Origin: Cellulomonas avistercoris
GTDB lineage: Bacteria > Actinomycetota > Actinomycetes > Actinomycetales > Cellulomonadaceae
Reading direction: 5' to 3'
NCBI RefSeq assembly: GCF_014836445.1
Contig: NZ_JACSQV010000003.1
Span: forward strand, 108,729 to 155,138
Length of the DNA: 46,410 nt
The notes under the pieces are model-generated. The model worked only from the letters and a program-made list of their open reading frames with translations, was not told the DNA's origin and did not search any database. Within the stretch, counting starts at the first letter, position 1; each line of letters begins with the position of its first letter. Shown one piece after another: positions 7,153 through 16,662 of the stretch. The position numbers and the translations under genes are program-made.

Positions 7153-8610
7153 ATGGACCTGCAGGTGGGGATCGACTGGCTCACGAACGCGCTGTACTCG
7201 TACTGGCTGGTCTACGTGCTCGTCGGCGTGGGCCTGTGGTTCACGGTCCGCACGGGTGCCGCGCAGGTGCGGCTGTTCCCGACGATGGTCCGCCAGCTGT
7301 TCTCGTCCCGGGCGGACGCGGCCGGCGGCATCTCGTCGTTCCAGGCGTTCGCCGTGGGCCTCGCCTCGCGCGTGGGCACGGGCAACATCGCGGGCGTCGC
7401 GGTCGCGCTGACGCTCGGCGGGCCGGGCGCGGTCTTCTGGATGTGGGTCGTGGCCGCGGTCGGCATGTCCACCGCGCTCATCGAGGCGACGCTCGCCCAG
7501 GTGTTCAAGGTGCGCCAGGAGGACGGCTCGTACCGCGGGGGTCCGGCCTACTACATCCAGCGCGGGCTGGGCTCCTACCGGTGGGGCGCGGTGTTCGCCG
7601 TGCTGCTCGTGATCACCTTCGGGTTCGCCTTCAACATGGTGCAGGCGAACACCATCGCCGACACGCTGTCCTCCAGCCACGAGGTCCCCGTCGCGTGGAC
7701 CGCGGTGGGCCTCGTGGTCGTGGCCGCACCCGTGCTGTTCGGCGGCGTGCGCCGCGTCGCGCGGGTCGCCGAGGTCGTCGTGCCGCTCATGGCCGGCGCG
7801 TACCTGCTGCTCGCGATCGTCATCGTGGCGCTCAACATCTCGGCGCTCCCGGACGTCGTCGGGCAGATCCTGCGGGGTGCGTTCGGGCTCGACAGCGCGC
7901 TGGCCGGCACGGCCGGCGGCGTCCTGGCGGCGGTGCTCAACGGCACCAAGCGTGGCCTGTTCTCCAACGAGGCCGGCATGGGCTCGGCGCCGAACACCGC
8001 AGCGACCGCCACGGTGTCGCACCCCGTGAAGCAGGGCCTGGTGCAGTCGTTCGGGGTGTTCGTCGACACCATGCTCGTGTGCTCGGCGACGGCGTTCATC
8101 GTCCTGTCCGCCGGGCCCGAGGTGTACGTGCCGGGGGAGACCGGCCCGAACGCCGGTGCGGCGCTGACGGCGGCGGCGATCGAGCACGAGCTGGGGTCGT
8201 GGACGTCCCTGCCGATGACGGTGCTGGTGTTCTCGTTCGCGTTCAGCTCGGTGCTCGGCAACTACTCCTACGCGGAGACCAACCTGACCTACCTCGGCAT
8301 CCGGGGACGGGCCCTGACGGCGCTGCGCACCCTGGTCCTGGCTGCGGTCGGCAGCGGATCGCTGCTCGCGCTGACGACCGTGTGGGCCGTCGCCGACATC
8401 GCCATGGCGCTGATGGCCACCGTCAACCTCGTCGCGATCCTGCTGCTGTCCCGCTGGGCGCTGGGCGCGCTGGCCGACTACCGGGCGGCGAGCCGCGCGG
8501 GACGCGACGACCGGTTCGTCGGGCACGGCAACCCGCTGCTGCCGGGCGACGTGCCGGGTGACGTGTGGGAGGCGGGCGTGCACGACGGCGACGCCGTCAC
8601 CGCCCGGTGA
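7153..8610 (+). CDS. AGCS-family sodium:alanine/amino-acid symporter
   Basis: A 485-residue integral membrane protein with about ten helices. The family is recognised from VRQLF followed by GISSFQAFAVGLASRVGTGNIAG, the WMWVVAAVGMSTALIEATLAQ block, GGPAYYIQRGLG, LNGTKRGLFSNEAGMGSAPN and FGVFVDTMLVCSATAF. AGCS proteins take up alanine or glycine with Na+ (or H+) at the cytoplasmic membrane. The NEAGMGSAP segment is the family's most conserved site. The length is normal, the start has a good ribosome site, and there is no adjacent regulator. Confidence 0.92.
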   Translation: MDLQVGIDWLTNALYSYWLVYVLVGVGLWFTVRTGAAQVRLFPTMVRQLFSSRADAAGGISSFQAFAVGLASRVGTGNIAGVAVALTLGGPGAVFWMWVVAAVGMSTALIEATLAQVFKVRQEDGSYRGGPAYYIQRGLGSYRWGAVFAVLLVITFGFAFNMVQANTIADTLSSSHEVPVAWTAVGLVVVAAPVLFGGVRRVARVAEVVVPLMAGAYLLLAIVIVALNISALPDVVGQILRGAFGLDSALAGTAGGVLAAVLNGTKRGLFSNEAGMGSAPNTAATATVSHPVKQGLVQSFGVFVDTMLVCSATAFIVLSAGPEVYVPGETGPNAGAALTAAAIEHELGSWTSLPMTVLVFSFAFSSVLGNYSYAETNLTYLGIRGRALTALRTLVLAAVGSGSLLALTTVWAVADIAMALMATVNLVAILLLSRWALGALADYRAASRAGRDDRFVGHGNPLLPGDVPGDVWEAGVHDGDAVTAR

Positions 8611-8629
8611 CGGCGGCCGCGGCGACGGG

Positions 8630-9463
8630 TCAGGCCGGCGGCGTCGCGGCTTCACGAGGTGCGCCCGGGGTGCCGTCCCCGCCCAGGTCGCGCACCTCGT
8701 CGCGCAGCCGCCCCATGCGTGCGTCGAGCTCGGCCGCGGTGCGCGCGGCGTCCAGCAGCTCGGTCTGCAGGTGCGCGGGCACGTCACCGCGGTACTTGTA
8801 GAACAGCTTGTGCTCGACGCTCGCCCAGAAGTCCATCGCGATGGTGCGGATCTGCACCTCGACGAACACGTGCTCGGTCCGGTCGGACAGGAACACCGGG
8901 ATGCGCACGATGAGGTGCAGCGAGCGGTACCCGTTGGCCTTGGGGGCGGCGATGTAGTCCTTGCGCTGCACGACCTCGACGTCCGGCTGCTGCGACAGCA
9001 TCTCGGCGACCCAGTACGCGTCCGACTCGAAGCTGCACGTGATGCGGATGCCCGCGATGTCGCGGATGCGCTCGCGGATCGTCGGCAGGTCGGTGGCGCA
9101 GCCGTACCGCACGGCCTTGTCGATGATGGAGTCCATCGACTTCAGGCGGGACGTGACGTGCTCGATGGGGTTGTGGTCGTGCGTCTGGCGGAACTCCGAG
9201 CGCAGGATGCGGATCTTCGTCAGCATCTCCTCGATGCCGAACTCGTAGCCCATCCGGAAGCGGGCCATCTCCCGCTGCGCGTCGCGCACGTGCCCCGCGA
9301 CCTCGGCAGGGTCCATGTCGGCCGTGACCAGCTCGGCGGCCCGTCGTCGCACGACGTCGGCCACGGCCCGGGCCGTGCCGGCCGACGTGTCGCCACCCGG
9401 GGCCACCTCCGCCGCGGGACGAGGGGACGGATCCGTCAGGGGCCCTGCGGCGGTGCCGTGCAT
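8630..9463 (-). CDS. Small alarmone synthetase (RelA/SpoT nucleotidyltransferase domain)
   Basis: About 277 residues with a single RelA_SpoT synthetase domain and no HD hydrolase, TGS or ACT domain. It should therefore make (p)ppGpp or related alarmones from ATP and GDP/GTP, like RelP/RelQ. Visible motifs are [56 protein letters not shown] and [22 protein letters not shown], which carry the donor and acceptor residues of the family. The frame is open to 9640, but ATG 9463 is chosen for its GGAGGGG site. A C-terminal helix ([21 protein letters not shown]) probably supports oligomerisation. It is divergent from gltX; pairing an alarmone enzyme with a tRNA synthetase is suggestive but may be chance. 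Confidence 0.87.
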   Translation of the reverse strand: MHGTAAGPLTDPSPRPAAEVAPGGDTSAGTARAVADVVRRRAAELVTADMDPAEVAGHVRDAQREMARFRMGYEFGIEEMLTKIRILRSEFRQTHDHNPIEHVTSRLKSMDSIIDKAVRYGCATDLPTIRERIRDIAGIRITCSFESDAYWVAEMLSQQPDVEVVQRKDYIAAPKANGYRSLHLIVRIPVFLSDRTEHVFVEVQIRTIAMDFWASVEHKLFYKYRGDVPAHLQTELLDAARTAAELDARMGRLRDEVRDLGGDGTPGAPREAATPPA

Positions 9464-9508
9464 GACCCCTCCAACGACCGTCGGCACCTCGGGGTTCCGG
9501 CCGCTCGG

Positions 9509-9514
9509 TAGGCT
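9509..9514 (+). promoter_or_regulatory. -10 box for gltX
   Basis: TAGGCT in the gap between the alarmone synthetase and gltX, giving an untranslated leader of about 30 bases. GAGGTG at 9542-9547 is the likely ribosome site for the GTG at 9552. Confidence 0.5.
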
Positions 9515-9551
9515 GGAGGGGATCCCGCTCCCACCACCTCCGAGGTGTTCC

Positions 9552-11063
9552 GTGTCCGCCAGCAGTCCCGTGCGCGTCCGTTTCTGCCCGTCCCCGACGG
9601 GCACGCCCCACGTCGGCCTCATCCGTACCGCGCTGTTCAACTGGGCGTACGCACGTCACGTGGGCGGCACGTTCGTGTTCCGCATCGAGGACACCGACCC
9701 GGCGCGCGACTCGCAGGAGTCGTACCTGCAGCTGCTCGACGCGCTGCGCTGGCTGGGCATGGACTGGGACGAGGGCGTCGAGGTCGGCGGCCCGCACGAG
9801 CCGTACCGGCAGTCGCAGCGCTACGACCTGTACCGCGACGTCGTCGCGCGCCTGGTCGAGGGCGGCTACGCCTACGAGTCGTTCTCGACGCCCGAGGAGG
9901 TCGAGGCGCGGCACCGCGCGGCCGGGCGCGACCCCAAGCTCGGGTACGACGGCTACGACCGGGACCTGACCGACGAGCAGAAGGCCGCCTACCGGGCGGA
10001 GGGGCGTGAGCCGGTCATCCGCGTGCGGATGCCCGACGAGGACGTCTCGTTCGTCGACGTGGTCCGGGGCGAGATCACCTTCAAGGGCGGGTCGGTGCCC
10101 GACTACGTCATCGTCCGCGGCAACGGGCACCCGCTCTACACGCTCGTCAACCCGGTCGACGACGCGCTCATGGGCATCACGCACGTGCTGCGCGGCGAGG
10201 ACCTGCTGTCCTCGACGCCGCGTCAGGTCGTGCTCTACCGGGCGCTGCTCGACCTGGGCGTCGCCACCGTCATGCCGCAGTTCGGCCACCTGCCGTACGT
10301 CATGGGCGAGGGCAACAAGAAGCTCTCCAAGCGCGACCCCGAGTCCAACCTGTTCCTGCACCGGGACCGCGGGTTCACCCCCGAGGGGCTGCTCAACTAC
10401 CTCGCGCTGCTGGGCTGGTCCATCGCGCCCGACCGCGACGTGTTCACGATGGCCGAGATGATCGAGGCGTTCGACGTCGCCGACGTCAACCCGAACCCCG
10501 CGCGCTTCGACCTCAAGAAGGCCGAGGCGATCAACGGCGCGCACGTGCGCATGCTCGCCCCCGAGGACTTCCGCGACCGCCTCGTGCCCTACCTGCACGC
10601 CGCGGGCCTGGTCCCCGCGGACGCGTACGCGGACCTGTCGCCGGAGCACCGCGCGCTGCTCGACGCGGGCGCCCCGCTGGTCCAGGAGCGCATGACGTTG
10701 CTGGGCGAGGCCGTCGGCATGCTCGGCTTCCTCTTCGTCGCGGACGACGCGCTCGAGGTCGCCGAGGACGCCCGCGGCGCGCTGCGCGCCGAGTCGGCCG
10801 ACGTGCTCGACCGTGCCGCGCAGGTGCTGGGCGAGATCCCGGCCGACGGCTTCACGACCGACGCGACGCAGACCGCGCTCGGCGCCGCCCTCGTGTCGCC
10901 GGCGGAGGAGGGCGGCCTGGGCATCAAGCCCCGGTTCGCGTACACGCCGCTGCGCGTCGCGCTGACGGGCCGCCGCGTGTCGCCGCCCCTGTTCGAGTCC
11001 ATGGAGATCCTCGGCAAGGACGCGACCCTGGCACGGATCGCCGCGCTGCGCGCGACCCTGTGA
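9552..11063 (+). CDS. gltX: Glutamyl-tRNA synthetase
   Basis: A 503-residue class I aminoacyl-tRNA synthetase that charges tRNA-Glu. In actinobacteria, which generally lack GlnRS, it also misacylates tRNA-Gln for later amidation. The HIGH-equivalent is [22 protein letters not shown] and the KMSKS-equivalent is [25 protein letters not shown] and [10 protein letters not shown] are also typical. The frame runs upstream to 9315, but GTG 9552 directly precedes the catalytic start ([13 protein letters not shown]) and has a GAGGTG site, so the longer form is rejected. Its stop overlaps the HAD gene by four bases (GTGA). Confidence 0.95.
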   Translation: MSASSPVRVRFCPSPTGTPHVGLIRTALFNWAYARHVGGTFVFRIEDTDPARDSQESYLQLLDALRWLGMDWDEGVEVGGPHEPYRQSQRYDLYRDVVARLVEGGYAYESFSTPEEVEARHRAAGRDPKLGYDGYDRDLTDEQKAAYRAEGREPVIRVRMPDEDVSFVDVVRGEITFKGGSVPDYVIVRGNGHPLYTLVNPVDDALMGITHVLRGEDLLSSTPRQVVLYRALLDLGVATVMPQFGHLPYVMGEGNKKLSKRDPESNLFLHRDRGFTPEGLLNYLALLGWSIAPDRDVFTMAEMIEAFDVADVNPNPARFDLKKAEAINGAHVRMLAPEDFRDRLVPYLHAAGLVPADAYADLSPEHRALLDAGAPLVQERMTLLGEAVGMLGFLFVADDALEVAEDARGALRAESADVLDRAAQVLGEIPADGFTTDATQTALGAALVSPAEEGGLGIKPRFAYTPLRVALTGRRVSPPLFESMEILGKDATLARIAALRATL

Positions 11064-11785
11064 CGGCGGTCGACGGCGTCCTGTTCGACATCGACGACAC
11101 GCTCGTCGAGACGCGTGCGGCCTTCCGCGTCGCGCTCGCGGCGGTGCTCGACCGGTACGCGCCGGGCGCCGACGTCGACGGGGCGCTCGCGCTGTGGCGC
11201 GCCGACCCCGGCGGGCACTACCGCGCGTACACGCGCGGCGAGCTGACGTTCCGTGAGCAGCGCATGACGCGCGCGAACGAGCTGCACGCGACCGTCGGCG
11301 GCCCGGTGCTCGACGACGACGCGTACGACGCGTGGGACGCGCTGTTCGACGACGCGTTCGCCGCCGGGTGGACCGCGCACGACGACGCCGACCCCGTGCT
11401 CGTGCGGCTGCTCGACGCGGGGGTCCGCATCGGGGCGCTGACGAACGCACGCCACGCGTACCAGAGCACCAAGCTGGCACGCGCCGGGCTGGGGGAGCGC
11501 CTCGAGGTGCTCGTCGGCGTCGACACCCTCGGCTTCGGCAAGCCGGACCCGCGGGTGTTCCTCGAGGCCTGCCGGCGGCTGGGCACCGCGCCGGCCCGCA
11601 CGGCCTACGTGGGTGACGAGCTCGACGTCGACGCCGTGGCCGCACGGGACGCGGGACTGGTCGGCGTGTGGCTGGACCGGCCGGGTCCGCGCCGCGTCCC
11701 GGTGACGGCGGCGGACGTCGCCGCCGCGGGGGTCACCGTGATCCGCTCGCTCGACGAGCTGCCCGCGGTGCTGGACCTGCCCTGA
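11060..11785 (+). CDS. HAD-family hydrolase (phosphatase)
   Basis: A 241-residue cytoplasmic HAD hydrolase. Motif I is [13 protein letters not shown] (nucleophile Asp), motif II GALTNAR, the Lys motif GKPDPRVF, and the acidic motif [26 protein letters not shown] helical cap lies between motifs I and II (about residues 20-100), as in subfamily IA. The substrate is not predictable. It is translationally coupled to gltX through a GTGA overlap, an arrangement I recall in many actinobacteria, so a housekeeping clean-up role is plausible. Confidence 0.88.
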   Translation: MTAVDGVLFDIDDTLVETRAAFRVALAAVLDRYAPGADVDGALALWRADPGGHYRAYTRGELTFREQRMTRANELHATVGGPVLDDDAYDAWDALFDDAFAAGWTAHDDADPVLVRLLDAGVRIGALTNARHAYQSTKLARAGLGERLEVLVGVDTLGFGKPDPRVFLEACRRLGTAPARTAYVGDELDVDAVAARDAGLVGVWLDRPGPRRVPVTAADVAAAGVTVIRSLDELPAVLDLP

Positions 11786-11788
11786 GCG

Positions 11789-12535
11789 TCAGCGGCGACG
11801 GGCCGTGTACACGCGCGTGACGTAGGGGACCGGGACCCGGTCGAGCCCGGCGAGGTCCGGGTGCGTCGTGACGAGCGTCCGCACCCGCTCGAGCAGCGCC
11901 GCGCGCTCGTCCGGCGGCAGCACGAGCGCGTAGGAGCGTGTGCCCGCCAGGCGCACGAGCTCGTCAGGCGTCAGGACGTGCTCCCACCGCACGTCGGTGC
12001 GCAGGACGTCGGTGAACGCGTCGCCTGGCGTCGGGTGCGCGCCGTGCGCGGGCGGTGGGCCGCCGGCGGCCTCGTCCAGCAGCGCGCCGTACGCGGCGAC
12101 CCACGGCACGTCGTCGTCGCGGTCGTTCCACACCAGGCCGAGCAGCCCGCCGGGGCGCAGCACGCGCGCGACCTCGGCCGAGGCCGCGCGCTCGTCGAAC
12201 CAGTGCCACGCCTGCGCGACCGTCACGACGTCGACCGACGCGTCGGGCAGCGGGATCGCCTCGGCCGTCCCGGCGTGCACCTCGGCGTCGGGTAGCGCGG
12301 CGACGAGCTGTGCGCGCATGCCGTCGGCGGGCTCGACGGCGACCACGCGCACGCCACGTGCCACGAGCGACTCCGTGAGCTTGCCCGTGCCCGCGGCGAG
12401 GTCGAGCACGTCGTGCGCGCCGCCGGGCAGCAGGAGGTCGATCGCGGCGTCGGGGTAGCCGGGCCGCACCGCCGCGTACTCGTCCGCGCCGTGCGTGAAC
12501 GACGCGGCCTGCTCGGCGTGGTCGTAGCGGTCCAT
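11789..12535 (-). CDS. Class I SAM-dependent methyltransferase
   Basis: About 248 residues. The N-terminus (AASFTHGADEYAAVRPGYPDAAIDLLLP) and motif I (VLDLAAGTGKLTESLVARG) place it in the Methyltransf_11 group with trans-aconitate-like methyltransferases. VDVVTVAQAWHWFDERAASAEVARVLRPGGLLGLVWNDRD is the diagnostic middle. The acceptor is unknown. The frame continues upstream into the hisN region, but ATG 12535 has a GGAGGTG site and starts at the conserved domain. It is the last gene of a minus-strand run, 34 bases after hisN, so it could be cotranscribed with it. Confidence 0.83.
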   Translation of the reverse strand: MDRYDHAEQAASFTHGADEYAAVRPGYPDAAIDLLLPGGAHDVLDLAAGTGKLTESLVARGVRVVAVEPADGMRAQLVAALPDAEVHAGTAEAIPLPDASVDVVTVAQAWHWFDERAASAEVARVLRPGGLLGLVWNDRDDDVPWVAAYGALLDEAAGGPPPAHGAHPTPGDAFTDVLRTDVRWEHVLTPDELVRLAGTRSYALVLPPDERAALLERVRTLVTTHPDLAGLDRVPVPYVTRVYTARRR

Positions 12536-12569
12536 GGGCACCTCCGGGACGGACGGACGGGCGGATCGG

Positions 12570-13349
12570 TCAGACGGACAGCGCGGCCAGGACCTCGTCG
12601 TGCAGCAGGCCGTTGGTGACCACGGCGCTGCCGCCGTGCGGGCCGTCGACGCCCTTGAGCGACGTGAACCGGCCGCCGGCCTCCGTGACGACGGGGACGA
12701 GCGCTGCCATGTCGTACAGCTCGAGCTCGGGCTCGGCGGCCACGTCGACGGCGCCCTCCGCGACGAGCACGTACGACCAGAAGTCACCGTAGGCCCGTGT
12801 GCGCCACACGCGACGGCTCAGGTCGAGGAACGGGTCGAGACGCCCGTGCTCCTCCCACTCGGCCAGGTCGGAGTACGACAGCGACGCGTCCTCGAGCCGC
12901 TCGACACCCGACACGCGCAGCCGCGTCGCGGCCGCGAGGGACTTGCCGGTGAACGCGCCCGTGCCCTTGGCGGCCCACCAGCGCCGGCCGAGAGCCGGTG
13001 CGCTGACCACGCCGAGCACGACCTCGTCGCCGTCCATCAGCGCGAGCAGCGTCGCCCACACGGGGACGCCGCGGACGAAGTTCTTGGTGCCGTCGATGGG
13101 GTCGACGACCCAGCGGCGCGGGCCGTGCCCGGTGTCCGAGCGCTCCTCGCCGTGCACCGCGTCCCGCGGTCGCGCGCGGCCCAGCTGGGAGCGCACCAGG
13201 TCCTCGGCCGCACGGTCCGCGTCGGTCACGGGCGTGAGGTCGGGCTTGGTCTCGACCTGCAGGTCCTGCGCCTTGAAGCGCGACATCGTCAGCGAGTCGA
13301 CCGTGTCGGCGACGACGTGCGCCAGCCGGAGGTCGTCGTCGTAGGCCAT
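12570..13349 (-). CDS. hisN: Histidinol-phosphatase (inositol monophosphatase family)
   Basis: A 259-residue Mg2+-dependent phosphatase for the penultimate step of histidine synthesis in actinobacteria. Metal-site motifs are visible: KPDLTPVTDADRAAED, HGEE, and WVVDPIDGTKNFVRGVPVWATLLAL, the HisN-type form of the DPIDGT signature. Near the C-terminus, GAVDVAAEPELELYDMAALVPVVTEAGG carries the second Asp motif. ATG 13349 is preferred to the longer frame because of the GAGGAG site just upstream. Position beside rsgA and aroA is a known actinobacterial neighbourhood. An inositol-phosphatase role cannot be excluded. Confidence 0.85.
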   Translation of the reverse strand: MAYDDDLRLAHVVADTVDSLTMSRFKAQDLQVETKPDLTPVTDADRAAEDLVRSQLGRARPRDAVHGEERSDTGHGPRRWVVDPIDGTKNFVRGVPVWATLLALMDGDEVVLGVVSAPALGRRWWAAKGTGAFTGKSLAAATRLRVSGVERLEDASLSYSDLAEWEEHGRLDPFLDLSRRVWRTRAYGDFWSYVLVAEGAVDVAAEPELELYDMAALVPVVTEAGGRFTSLKGVDGPHGGSAVVTNGLLHDEVLAALSV

Positions 13350-13433
13350 GGGGCTCCTCAGTGCTGGTGCGGTACCCGTCCGCCGTCGTCGACGGGCGGT
13401 CCGCGGCGTCAACCTACCGAAGCGGGGCGCGGA

Positions 13434-14519
13434 TCACCGGCCGCGCGCGCCGTCCCCGTCGCTCTCGTCCTCGACGCCGAGGCGGCTGACCAGCAGACGG
13501 CGGAACGAGTCGAGGCGTGCGGCGCGTGCCGCGCGGACGACGTCGTCCGGTGCGTCGGCCACCCACTCGTCGAGCAGGCAGTCGGGGGAGTCGGCCAGGT
13601 GCGTGCACCCGCGGGGGCACTCGCGCGCCACGTCGTCGAGGTCGGGGAACGCCCCGAGCAGGTGGCTCGGGTCGACGTGCGCGAGCCCGAACGACCGCAC
13701 ACCGGGGGTGTCGATGACCCACGTCGGGGCGTCCGTGCCGTGCACCTCGAGCGCGATGGCCGAGGACGACGTGTGACGCCCGCGGCCCGTCACGTCGTTG
13801 ACCACGCCCACGGCGCGCCGGGCGTCGGGCACCAGTGCGTTGACCAGCGTGGACTTGCCGACGCCCGAGTGGCCGACCAGCACGGACACGTCGCCCGTCA
13901 GCACGTCGCGCAGCCTGTCGAGCCCGACGATCGTGCGCTCACCCGTCACGGGGTCGACGCCGCGGCTCGTCACGACGACGTCGACGCCGATCGGTGCGTA
14001 CATCGCGATCAGCTCGGCGGGGTCCGCCAGGTCGCCCTTGGTGAGGGCCAGCAGGACCTCCATGCCCGCGTCGTACGCCGCTGCCACGCACCGGTCGATC
14101 ATCCGCGTGCGCGGCTCGGGGTCGGCCAGCGCGGTGACGACGACGAGCCGGTCGGCGTTGGCGACGATGATGCGCTCGACCGGGTCGGTGTCGTCGGCCG
14201 TGCGGCGCAGCACGGTGCGGCGCTCACCGATCCGCACGATGCGCGCGAGCGAGCCCTCCGCCCCGGTGGTGTCACCCACGACGTCGACGCGGTCGCCGGG
14301 GACCACGCGGTCCCGGCCGAGCTCGCGCGCCTTCATGGCGAGGATCCGGGTCTCGTCCGGCCCGCCGGGGTCGAGGAGCACCGTGTAGCGGCCCCGGTCG
14401 ACCGCGACGACCATCGCCGTGCGCGCGTCGGCGTGCTCGGGGCGTCGCTTGGTGCGGGGGCGCGAACCCCGACCGGGACGGATCCGCACGTCCCGCTCGT
14501 CGTAGCGCCGCTCGGGCAT
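13434..14519 (-). CDS. rsgA: Ribosome small-subunit GTPase RsgA
   Basis: A 361-residue circularly permuted GTPase that helps mature the 30S subunit. Order: a basic N-terminal tail (RPGRGSRPRTKRRPEH), an OB-fold with the family's VDRGRYTVL and VVPGDRVDVVGD, then the G domain with G4 (LTKGDLAD) before G1 (GHSGVGKSTLVNAL) and G3 (DTPGV). A zinc finger with CPRGCTHLADSPDC follows near the C-terminus. Its ATG overlaps the aroA stop by one base (TGATG), so the two are translationally coupled. Confidence 0.95.
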   Translation of the reverse strand: MPERRYDERDVRIRPGRGSRPRTKRRPEHADARTAMVVAVDRGRYTVLLDPGGPDETRILAMKARELGRDRVVPGDRVDVVGDTTGAEGSLARIVRIGERRTVLRRTADDTDPVERIIVANADRLVVVTALADPEPRTRMIDRCVAAAYDAGMEVLLALTKGDLADPAELIAMYAPIGVDVVVTSRGVDPVTGERTIVGLDRLRDVLTGDVSVLVGHSGVGKSTLVNALVPDARRAVGVVNDVTGRGRHTSSSAIALEVHGTDAPTWVIDTPGVRSFGLAHVDPSHLLGAFPDLDDVARECPRGCTHLADSPDCLLDEWVADAPDDVVRAARAARLDSFRRLLVSRLGVEDESDGDGARGR

Positions 14520-15850
14520 CAGGCGGTCGGTCCCGCGGTCAGGCCGTCACGCACCACGTGGCCGGCGGACGCCGCGAGCATGCCGGCCCACAGGTCGACG
14601 AAGCCGGGCAGGGTCTTGGCGGTCGTGGCGACGTCCTCGACCTCGACGCCGGGCACGCGCAGACCCACGAGGGCGCCGGCGGTCGCCATGCGGTGGTCGG
14701 CGTACGTCCGCCACACGCCGCCGTGCAGCGGGCGCGGCGTGATGACCAGGCCGTCGGACGTCTGCTCGGCCTGCCCGCCGACGCGGGTGATCTCCGCCGC
14801 GAGCGCGGCCAGCCGGTCGGTCTCGTGGCCGCGCAGGTGCGCGATGCCGCGCAGCCGCGTGGGGGAGTCCGCGTGCGTCGCGAGCGCGGCGATCGTCGGC
14901 GCGAGCTCACCGGCGGCCCGCAGGTCGAGGTCGACACCGCGCACCTCGCCGGTGCCGGTGACCGTGAGCACCTCGCCGTCGAGCGCGACGGACGCCCCCA
15001 TGCGGGTCAGGATGTCCGGCAGCAGCCCGCCGGGCTGCGTCGTGCGGGCCGGCCACCCGGGGACGCTCACGGAGCCGCCGGCGACCATCGCGGCGCACAG
15101 GAACGGCGCGGCGTTCGACAGGTCCGGCTCGACGTGCACGTCGCGACCCGCGACCGGGCCGGGCTCGACGCGCCAGATCTCGGGACGCGAGTCGTCGACC
15201 ACCACGCCCGCAGCGCGCAGCACGGCGACGGTCATCTCGATGTGCGGCAGGCTGGGCAGCGTCGGGCCGGTGTGCCGGACGGTCAGCCCGCGCTCGAACC
15301 GGGCACCCGCGAGCAGCAGGCCGCTGACGAACTGGCTCGAGCCCGACGCGTCGATGTCGACGTGGCCGCCGCCCACCGTCCCGCGGCCGTGGACCGTGAA
15401 CGGCAGGTGGCCGGGCTCGCCCTCGTCGTCCACCCGGACGTCGAGCGCGCGCAGCGCGTGCAGCAGGGGACCCATGGGCCGCACGAGCGCCTCGACGTCG
15501 CCCTTGAAGTGCACCGGACCGTCGGCGAGCGCCGCGATCGCGGGAAGGAACCGCATGACGGTCCCGGCAAGTCCGCAGTCGATCGTGACGTGCCCGCGCA
15601 GCGGTGCGGGCGTGACGCGCACGGCGTCGCCGCCGAGGTCCACCTGCACGCCCAGCGTCTCGAGCGCCGCCGCCATGAGCCGCGTGTCGCGCGAGACCAG
15701 CAGCGAGCGCAGCGTGCTGGGGCCCCCGGCGACGGCGGCCAGGGCGAGGTAGCGGTTGCTCAGCGACTTCGAGCCGGGCACCGCGACCGTGGCGTCCAGG
15801 GGCGCGTCGGCGACGGGTGCGGACCACAGGTCGGAGTGCGGGCTCGTCAT
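14519..15850 (-). CDS. aroA: 3-phosphoshikimate 1-carboxyvinyltransferase (EPSP synthase)
   Basis: A 443-residue enzyme of the shikimate pathway joining PEP to shikimate-3-phosphate. The first signature is [20 protein letters not shown], the PEP-site block is [17 protein letters not shown], and the C-terminal signature is [16 protein letters not shown] with [13 protein letters not shown]. Two six-fold inside-out alpha/beta domains fit the length. The ATG at 15850 is six bases after a TAGCCT box, so the aroA-rsgA message appears leaderless. Pairing with rsgA is a familiar actinobacterial arrangement. Confidence 0.95.
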   Translation of the reverse strand: MTSPHSDLWSAPVADAPLDATVAVPGSKSLSNRYLALAAVAGGPSTLRSLLVSRDTRLMAAALETLGVQVDLGGDAVRVTPAPLRGHVTIDCGLAGTVMRFLPAIAALADGPVHFKGDVEALVRPMGPLLHALRALDVRVDDEGEPGHLPFTVHGRGTVGGGHVDIDASGSSQFVSGLLLAGARFERGLTVRHTGPTLPSLPHIEMTVAVLRAAGVVVDDSRPEIWRVEPGPVAGRDVHVEPDLSNAAPFLCAAMVAGGSVSVPGWPARTTQPGGLLPDILTRMGASVALDGEVLTVTGTGEVRGVDLDLRAAGELAPTIAALATHADSPTRLRGIAHLRGHETDRLAALAAEITRVGGQAEQTSDGLVITPRPLHGGVWRTYADHRMATAGALVGLRVPGVEVEDVATTAKTLPGFVDLWAGMLAASAGHVVRDGLTAGPTA

Positions 15851-15856
15851 GCGGCC

Positions 15857-15862
15857 AGGCTA
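15857..15862 (-). promoter_or_regulatory. -10 box of the leaderless aroA-rsgA message
   Basis: On the minus strand the sequence is TAGCCT, six bases before ATG 15850, with no ribosome site between. Confidence 0.55.
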
Positions 15863-15885
15863 GCGGCGTCGGTGCACGGCGGGCG

Positions 15886-16431
15886 TCAGCCGTCCACGTG
15901 CTTGGCGGCCTCGGTGGCGCGCGCGGCCTTGAGCGCCGCGCGGTCGGCCCGCGCGTGCTGCACACGCCAGGACACGCCCGGGCGGCCCTCGAGGTCGACC
16001 CCCGCGAGCACCGCGCCGCCCGTGAAGGACAGCGCCCGCACGAAGCGCTCGGAGCGTGCCTTCTTCTCGTCGGGCGTCAGCCCGCGCCCGAGCGGCAGGT
16101 TCACGACCACGAGCGGGACCGTGAGCGCGGCGAGCGCCAGGGCGGCCGAGCGTGGTGCGCGTCCCACGGCCAGCATCGCGCCCGCGACGAGCATCGCGGC
16201 ACCGTGCACCTGGGTCGCGGTCGCGAGCTGCTTGTCGCTCAGGCCGCCCGTGAGGGCCTGGGCGACGGGTCCGGGCGCGGAGGACCGGGCGGACAGCGGC
16301 ACGCGGGAGCGCACGCCGTCCAGCCCGTCGCGCACGACCTGCGCGTGGGCGCCGGGGTGTCGCAGCGCGTCGAGCCCCTGGCTGACGAACCACGACGCGA
16401 ACAGGGGACGGGCGAGGCGACGCAGCAGCAC
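15886..16431 (-). CDS. DoxX-family membrane protein
   Basis: A 181-residue membrane protein with about four hydrophobic segments. [29 protein letters not shown] at the start is the DoxX signature in actinobacteria, followed by a conserved [19 protein letters not shown] helix. The C-terminal 40 residues are charged and cytoplasmic. DoxX proteins are linked to redox or thiol stress and lipid oxidation, but their reaction is uncertain. The GTG start has a GGAGG site five bases upstream. It is divergent from sigR, and regulation by the same stress is possible but not shown: the SigR-type site at 16509-16536 faces sigR. Confidence 0.8.
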   Translation of the reverse strand: MLLRRLARPLFASWFVSQGLDALRHPGAHAQVVRDGLDGVRSRVPLSARSSAPGPVAQALTGGLSDKQLATATQVHGAAMLVAGAMLAVGRAPRSAALALAALTVPLVVVNLPLGRGLTPDEKKARSERFVRALSFTGGAVLAGVDLEGRPGVSWRVQHARADRAALKAARATEAAKHVDG

Positions 16432-16508
16432 GGGTTCCTCCTGAGGGATCCACCGCGGGTCGGCGGTGGTCCCACGCTAGTGTCGTCCGCCGCCCGGCGC
16501 GCACTTAC

Positions 16509-16536
16509 GGGAATGCCCGCGCCGGGGGCGGGTGTT
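16509..16536 (+). promoter_or_regulatory. SigR-type promoter upstream of sigR (autoregulatory)
   Basis: GGGAAT at 16509-16514 and GTT at 16534-16536, separated by 19 bases, match the thiol-stress sigma-R/sigma-H consensus GGAAT-N18/19-GTT. It is the only such pair I found in the window and lies directly upstream of the sigR homologue. An in-frame ATG at 16546 starts ten bases after the GTT, where transcription should begin. Confidence 0.72.
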
Positions 16537-16545
16537 GGACGGGTC

Positions 16546-16662
16546 ATGAGCTGTGCTGTCGCGATCCGTCCCCTGCCCGGGCCCGCACCCGCCGTGTCGC
16601 CGTGGGGCGTGCCCGGTGCCCGGTCGGGTGACGTGGCTCGCGGAGCACTAGGCTCGTGGGCG
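16546..16662 (+). CDS. Possible 39-residue N-terminal extension of SigR (inducible isoform)
   Basis: From ATG 16546 the frame is open for 39 codons straight into the standard SigR start at 16663. The extension is Pro/Gly/Ala-rich with one Cys ([17 protein letters not shown] at its start). The ATG sits near the expected start point of the SigR-type promoter, so this message would be leaderless. In Streptomyces coelicolor the autoregulated promoter makes a longer, unstable sigma-R isoform that switches off the response. The layout here mirrors that, with a shorter extension. Confidence 0.5.
16649..16654 (+). promoter_or_regulatory. Housekeeping -10 box for the short SigR form
   Basis: TAGGCT lies eight bases before ATG 16663. 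This box would give a leaderless message for the standard 217-residue protein. It lies inside the reading frame of the proposed longer isoform. Confidence 0.5.

Noticed and set aside
9315..9551. Upstream extension of gltX
   Set aside because: The extra residues lie antisense over the alarmone synthetase start and are unlike GluRS, whose catalytic domain begins at the GTG 9552 start.
8784..11645. A 950-codon minus-strand open frame opposite gltX
   Set aside because: Shadow of gltX and the HAD gene; Arg-rich low-complexity composition and no recognisable domain.
12534..15752. A 1000-codon open frame on the plus strand opposite hisN, rsgA and aroA
   Set aside because: It is antisense to three well-recognised genes and has Arg/Gly/Ala/His-rich shadow composition caused by high GC at third codon positions.
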